Positions 59,063-64,000 of a stretch of 64,000 nt of DNA are shown here, piece by piece; position 1 is the first letter of the stretch; each line of letters starts with the position of its first letter. The notes under the pieces were generated by a model. That model was not told the DNA's origin and made no database searches. It saw only the letters and a program-made list of their open reading frames with translations. Source of the stretch: Limonium bicolor (lineage: Eukaryota > Streptophyta > Magnoliopsida > Caryophyllales > Plumbaginaceae); the NCBI GenBank assembly GCA_023374045.1, contig CM041779.1:145081485-145145484 (forward strand), in the 5' to 3' direction. The position numbers and the translations under genes are program-made.

Positions 59063-61377
59063 CTGTAGGTTTCTAAGGGTGGTCCGGGACTTGGTCCTTA
59101 CCTAAGGTCCCGGACCAATTGTTTTCCTAACTCTCGACTGATTTTTGATGGTGGTCCGGGACCTTGCCCCAATCTTAAGTCCCGGACCAATTGAGTACAT
59201 AACTCTCGGGTGATTTTAGCAGGTGGTCCGGGACCTTGTACCAGACTCAAGTCCCGAACCAAACATGGTAGGCAACTCTCGGCATGAATAAAGGGGGTGG
59301 TCCGGACTTTGTCCATGGACTAGGTCCCGGACCCTGCTACAGATTTTATAAACTTGACAGTTTCTAACTCTGTTCAAGGTCCTCTCTTTGCTCATTGATT
59401 ACCCAATCTTCACCAACTATAATCCTCATGTTTTAGCACCTAATTACCCTCTAAACCACCTTAAACCAAGCACCACGCCCACTCACTAACTCATGCTTAA
59501 TTCACTCAAAATCCACTTATATTTCATAACTAGTTTTCTTGTTCTTTTAACTTCTTGTAACAGATTTGGTACCCTCTTCGTACCATTCAAACCTCACTCA
59601 CTATGTCATTCCTAGCACCAAATGACATTATTTCCTCTCCAGTTCTACTCCAAGCACCTTTCTCTTCCTCTTCCAAATTCCAAGTGATTTACCACTCACT
59701 TTCATATTCTAAACATACCTAGTTTTTCCTAGGTTTCACACTCTTAATCACCCTGGTTCCAGTAAAATTTGACAGCACTTGCTTTCCTTACTAAGCATTT
59801 TCATCACACTAAACATGCTCACAAACACTTCTTCTCCTCTGTTTGGTTTAGACATTAAAACCACCTCAAATTCCCCTTATTCACACATGTAAATTAGCTT
59901 AGTTCCCAAGCTTATCCTCACACTCATACAACATTAAACATCCTCATTACTCTTTCAGATTATAGTATCTTAACCACACAAAAACAAGACCATTAATTTA
60001 ACACCCACAAATCTGTTTTGCAATCAACAAAACTAGCTCAAGGTGAGCTCATTACCTTGTTAGTTTTTTTCGGTTTCCCTTTCTCTTCTTCCTCTTTCTC
60101 CTCTTTCTCTCGTTCTTCTTCTTCTTCTGTTTCACAACACCAAGGTGGTCTAGATTGCCATCTACAATCATTCCCCATACACATATATTAAGCTTTTTAA
60201 TTCAATTTCTTCCTCACAAAAACTAGTATTACAAGAGCTAGTTTTTAGGGTTTAGCTTAGAGATTACCTTCAAATGTCCAAATGAAGAGCTTAGGTAATC
60301 AAAATGATGAAGTTCCAGCACTCCCCAAAAGCAAGAAGAACCGGCTGAACATGGGAAAAATTCAACGTGGAGGAATTTTTTCCAAAATTGAAAGAGCTAG
60401 CTAAAACGAGGACTTATGACTTTCTTTTTACCTTGGAGTATCAAGAGATGGAGGCTCAAAAACACTTCTTTAGCTCTAAAATGGACTACTTCCATGGAGT
60501 TGAAGATGAAGGTTTCAAGCTTTTGATGGGTGAAAACATAGCCCTCGCCGATACGAATCCAACGGTGGTGTTTTTTGTGTGTTTTGGTGGAGAAATGAGC
60601 AAGTTAGAGGAGATTGAAGGTGGCTGTTTGCTCACTCTTGAAATCGCCATTTACAGAGTAGAGGAAGAAGGAGCTCTGGTGGGGGAATGAAATTACCGTG
60701 AGCGATAGAGGAGAATAGGGGAGTGAGGGTATTAATGCCTCATTTAACTATTCACTCCTTTACTTTAATATTTTGTCCTCTTGTGAGTCATAAGAGATTA
60801 ATTGATTTAATAGCTTGTGTGAGAGAGTGGTGTTACTCTCATTAAAACCGGCCCCACTAGATTAGAAAGCTGGAGCGTTTTTTGTTTTTTGACAGAAAAC
60901 GCTTGTTATTTTACCCGGTTTGACACTATTCACTCACCGGGCCCGTTTTCTGGAATTTTCTCGTTTAATTAATTTTAATGGTTATTAAGCTTCCATTAAT
61001 ACTTAATTATAGTTATTTAATCAACTATAATTTTTACGGGTCCGTTGGACCACTAAAAGTCACGTTTTCGGGTTTCCTTGAAAACGTGCTTTTATGCTTA
61101 TTTAGCGTTTTAATCCATTATTTGGATCCGTTTTCTTCGGGAATCATTCCCACATATTAATTGGGCATAATTAAGCCTTAGGAATCCCTCTCGGACCCTA
61201 ACGAGATCAAATATCTCCTTTACTCATTTAATGCGCGTTTTAGCGTTTTTCGCGTTTTATGCATTTTCTCTTTCCTTTTGGTTTAATTTCCCTTACCCAT
61301 ATTCTTTAGGCACCATTAGGCCTTTAATAATAATATTAGAGTAATTTAATCACGATTTTTAGATCCGGGGTAGTAAA
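59063..61377 (-). repeat. Right (5') LTR of C, part 2
   Basis: Resumes C after D with the duplicated CTGTA. Contains the hairpin array (about 59081-59337), the antisense ORF (60367-60690), the empty target of B (60872-60876) and the LTR start TTTACTACCCC (minus strand) at 61377, followed by TSD TATAT. Confidence 0.92.
60367..60690 (+). CDS. Antisense ORF of 107 codons in C right LTR
   Basis: Opposite to the C transcription sense. It reads MEEFFPKLKELAKTRTYDFL at the start, MDYFHGVEDEGFKLLMGE in the middle and FGGEMSKLEEIEGG before an acidic end (VEEEGALVGE). It is soluble-looking, with no signal peptide or membrane segment. The left LTR copy is broken by indels; D keeps related peptide blocks. 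I do not recognise it. It may be a captured host coding piece or a chance frame; no codon-level test was possible. Confidence 0.25.
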   Translation: MEEFFPKLKELAKTRTYDFLFTLEYQEMEAQKHFFSSKMDYFHGVEDEGFKLLMGENIALADTNPTVVFFVCFGGEMSKLEEIEGGCLLTLEIAIYRVEEEGALVGE

Positions 61378-61382
61378 TATAT
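61378..61382. other. Target site duplication of C, right (TATAT)
   Basis: Second copy of TATAT, directly after the C LTR start. The sequence of A resumes at 61383. Confidence 0.8.
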
Positions 61383-62034
61383 AGTGATTCATGAAAGGGT
61401 ATGAAACCGACATAGAACCTAGTGAGAATAAGATTCCCTAGGTAACAACATTAAAGTGAATGGAAATAACTGATAGACGAAGTTCTATCCCTTGGAGATG
61501 TTATGATCATGACTAGAATGATTTAAAAGATAGAAAATTGGAAATGAGTGATTTATTTGATGCTTGAAATTGAAGTGGGAGGTGAAACTTGATTATCATG
61601 AGATCAAGAGAAGCCGAACACAAATTGGGGTGGAAGGATAGTTCAACACTAATGCTGATCACATTAGGGTTGGATGATTCTTGAAGCTCCCTTAAGTGGT
61701 CACAAATAACCACGCTAAGAAAAGAAGCAAAGAGCGTAAGTTGGACTTGGAGTTGTATGTATTTTCAAAAAGGATTTTGAATTGGTATTTATAAAACATC
61801 GATAGATATTTTACATAATTAAAGTTCTCTTACTTAACCTCACAAGGAAAATTTTAAATTTAAGTGATTGTTTTGATCTCCCAAAGGAACGGGGACGGAA
61901 GGTGTCCATCGCGACCGGGTCCTGCGGGATCACAGTGTATATCAAGGATATTTTTGATTGTTGTACATGCTATGACATGTTGTGAGGTATGTGTAATAAA
62001 TATTATTTTAACCTTGAGTTCCAAAAGTGTATGT

Positions 62035-62277
62035 TATCAAGACCTATGAGTCTAAATGTTGTTGTTTTACATAGACCTATGTGTCTAAAGGTTGTTATGT
62101 TATCAAGACCTATGTGTCTAAATGTTGTTATGTTACCCAAGACCAGAGAGTCTAAGGGTTGTTATGTATGTGCCAATATAGTTAAGATACCCGGACCATT
62201 GAGTCCGAGGTTATCATGTGAGTATGTTATGTTATGTATGGATGTGAATGTGTTACCCGGACCATTAAGTCCGAGGG
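62035..62277 (+). repeat. Short hairpin-unit array of A
   Basis: Units AGACCTATGTGTCT at 62040, 62073, 62106 and 62140 (variants, period 33-34) are followed by two CCGGACCATTGAGTCCGAGG-type units (62191, 62257). Each has GACC/GGAC pairing with GTCT/GTCC over a short loop, and TGTTATGT-rich spacers. Confidence 0.75.
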
Positions 62278-62358
62278 TGTGATGTAAAATATGTTTGGTT
62301 ATGGAAGTTTATTTCCAAGTGATTCCTGCGTTCTATCCAAATGATGTGTGGAAAGTGT

Positions 62359-62395
62359 GAACTTCGAGGACGAAGTTCTTTTAAGGGGGGTAGAT
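62359..62395 (+). other. PPT of A with adjacent hairpin
   Basis: GAACTTCG (62359-62366) and CGAAGTTC (62371-62378) form a perfect 8-bp stem around AGGA. The PPT TTTTAAGGGGGGTAGAT follows without a gap in 62379-62395. Confidence 0.88.
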
Positions 62396-64000
62396 TGAAA
62401 TACCCCAAACCTTGATATGTTGTTAAACGTTTAAACTATGGTATGTAAAGGCTAAGAAGGGCCTTAGAAACATCAGTGAACAATTTAAACCATAGTAAAA
62501 TGCAATAAAGCACTAAGATACAGTTGAGCAAAAACATGCTCTAAGCTAGGAGTGAACTTGGTTAGGACCCAAAGAGCCTACCAAGACTTAATAATATTCA
62601 ATTATGATTTAATAAGGCTAATTAAGTCCTTAGGAAACTTTGGTAGACAGTTCCAAACAAAAAACACAAGAATATACCTTAAAGTCAATAAGAGCAAAAA
62701 TGTGCTCTAAGCTTGGGATAAATTTGTATAAGACCTAATGGTCATACCTATACCTTATAAATATGTTAATGAACATATTAAATCAATTACCAAAGAAAAC
62801 CAAGCTTGAAAACAAGTTAAAACACACAAAAAGTGCTTTAAGGAGTCTTAAAGCACGTTTTAGAAAAATTGTCTTGTAAATGAGTTTTGAATGGCTAAAT
62901 TTCCATCATTACTCTTTAATTAACATGTGTACTATATAGTATCACGTTTGGAAGTCTATATCAATGGGAAATCAAAATTTTCACATCTATGTGCCTTGTT
63001 TTAGTGAATAGTAACTAAAATAAGCTAGTTTGTAACATATGTTATTATAAGTAATTAAATTGGCAAATAAAGACTAGAATACGCCCTTACATAATAAAGG
63101 GGGCCGGTTTTATTATATGGGATGACTCATCCCCTTGTTAATTGATAAGATAGAAAAAAATAGCAAAAGTAAATAGTTACTTTACTTAAATATCTAAACA
63201 ACTTACCTTTTCCTTCATTCTCTCTTCCTTCTTGCATTCCCACCGTCTCCAACACTTCACCTTCTCCCTTCTTGCTCTCTTTCACGATAATACACCACCA
63301 CCATCAAAACTCCATCTTTGATTTCTTGAAATTCCTAGCTCACTTGGCCAATTCGAAAACAAAGACCACCATTCTCTTAGTCTCATCAAGCTCCTCATTC
63401 CTATCTTCTCAAAATCCCAAGAGCTCCATTTCGGTGCCAAGAGGAATCACCATGGGAGGAGCTTGAGCTCATCTTTTCACATATTGTTGTTCTCCTTTGC
63501 TTCTAGGTAAGGAAACTCAAAGAAAAATGACATTTCCTTCATGTTTGTGTGATGTCCGAAAATCAGCATTGATAATGTCCTTACCTTGCTTGTTTTAGCT
63601 TCATTTGAATCTTCCAAGGGCTTGGTGGAGTCCTCTCTTGATACATATCCAAGCTCTCTTTCCATTCCAAGGTAAAACAATCATTTTAATACCTTAAGAT
63701 AATATATGTAACTAGGGTTTACAATGAGATGAAGCTTAAAGCTTGTATACTCATTATATTATTTGTATAATGCTTAGAAGTTGACAAGCAACTAAAAGCC
63801 TTGCCAATTTAGTCAAGGAAACAAGAAAGAAGTTTGTGAGGAAAAGAGGTAAATGTGCTAACCTAATGTGGTTTAAAGTCTTATGAGAAATGAGCTTATG
63901 TTGCTTATGAAAATGATTTAAGGAGCCAAGGGAAAATGACTTAGAAGAATGCTCTCAAGGGCTTAGTAAAAGGCATATGTATTGTTGAGTGTATTTGCAG
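62396..64000 (+). repeat. 3' LTR of A, first 1.6 kb
   Basis: Matches 2075-3670 from TGAAATACCCC onward, with scattered substitutions (for example TCTTATATG to TATTATATG) and an insertion near 63714. The remaining 3 kb lies outside the window. Confidence 0.93.

Larger units (their letters stand above)
10300..61377 (-). mobile_element. Element C: LARD-like retrotransposon nested in A, host of B and D
   Basis: C lies on the minus strand. Its left (3') LTR is 10300-14151 plus 38111-38609, split by B. Its internal region is 38610-43648. Its right (5') LTR is 43649-45686 plus 59063-61377, split by D. Net LTR length is about 4.35 kb for both copies. The PBS is initiator tRNA-Met, and the PPT is AAGGGGGGTAGAT. 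No gag-pol remains. The 5' LTR terminus reads TTTAATACCCC/TTTACTACCCC rather than TGAAATACCCC. Confidence 0.93.
61383..62395 (+). mobile_element. Internal region of A, right part (non-coding)
   Basis: Continues A after C. Shares blocks with the minus strand of C and D near 39360-39460 and 50650-50760 (GATCACATTAGGGTTGGATGA against TCATCCAACCCTGATGTGATC-type sequence). It contains a hairpin-unit array at 62035-62277 and ends with the PPT. No ORF of interest. Confidence 0.85.
2075..64000 (+). mobile_element. Element A: outermost LARD-like LTR retrotransposon (3' LTR cut by window end)
   Basis: The 5' LTR (2075-6709) begins TGAAATACCCC and ends GGGGTGTTACA. It is followed by an initiator tRNA-Met PBS and a non-coding internal region, then the PPT AAGGGGGGTAGAT and a second LTR copy from 62396 that is cut at 64000. 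After removal of the nested element C the internal region is about 4.6 kb. No gag, protease, RT or integrase motif was found in any frame, so it resembles a large retrotransposon derivative (LARD) mobilised in trans. The five bases before it are GTTGG; the matching TSD would lie outside the window. Confidence 0.9.

Overview
This is repetitive plant nuclear DNA. The evidence is a nest of long LTR retrotransposons with 4-6 kb LTRs, a plant initiator-tRNA-Met primer site (TGGTATCAGAGC) in three elements, and an Ogre/Tat-type Ty3/gypsy element primed by tRNA-Arg in the fourth. The species cannot be fixed from the sequence; a large-genome dicot is the simplest guess. I see no intact cellular gene. 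Only about 2 kb (34-2074) is not assigned to an element.

Layout. Positions 1-33 are the inverted 5' tip of another LTR. Element A (+ strand) starts at 2075 with a 4.6 kb LTR (2075-6709) and runs to its second LTR at 62396, which leaves the window. Element C (- strand, 10300-61377, TSD TATAT) is inserted in the internal region of A. Element B (+ strand, 14152-38110, TSD GAGCG), the Ogre-like one, is inserted in the left LTR of C. Element D (- strand, 45687-59062, TSD CTGTA) is inserted in the right LTR of C. The second LTR of C provides the empty site for both the B and the D insertions. So the order is A, then C, then B and D independently.

A, C and D are one superfamily of non-autonomous, LARD-like elements: LTRs of 4.2-4.6 kb, internal regions of 4.6-5.0 kb with no recognisable gag or pol, and shared termini, PBS and PPT. 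They keep a set of inverted repeats at the places that matter for replication: a stem about 100 bp from the LTR end, a perfect 10-bp stem that takes in most of the PBS, a 20-nt palindrome in the leader, a second PPT-like tract about 1.4 kb before the 3' LTR, a stem directly upstream of the terminal PPT, and four hairpin units of about 72 bp in mid-LTR. Several stems keep pairing while their sequence differs between elements. This structured-RNA set is the most interesting signal in the window.

Element B is a 24 kb Ogre/Tat-like element with 6.3 kb LTRs. It has a broken ORF1, a broken gag, an aspartic protease, an acidic/serine-rich linker and then only the C-terminus of integrase; reverse transcriptase, RNase H and most of integrase are missing. 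Its LTR carries a pair of tRNA-like sequences, a TATA box and a 33-bp tandem array rich in GGCCCA. Its 3' untranslated part holds 98-bp and 175-bp tandem arrays and a long hairpin over the PPT. LTR pairs differ mainly by one-base indels in homopolymers, so some of the frameshifts may be consensus errors.
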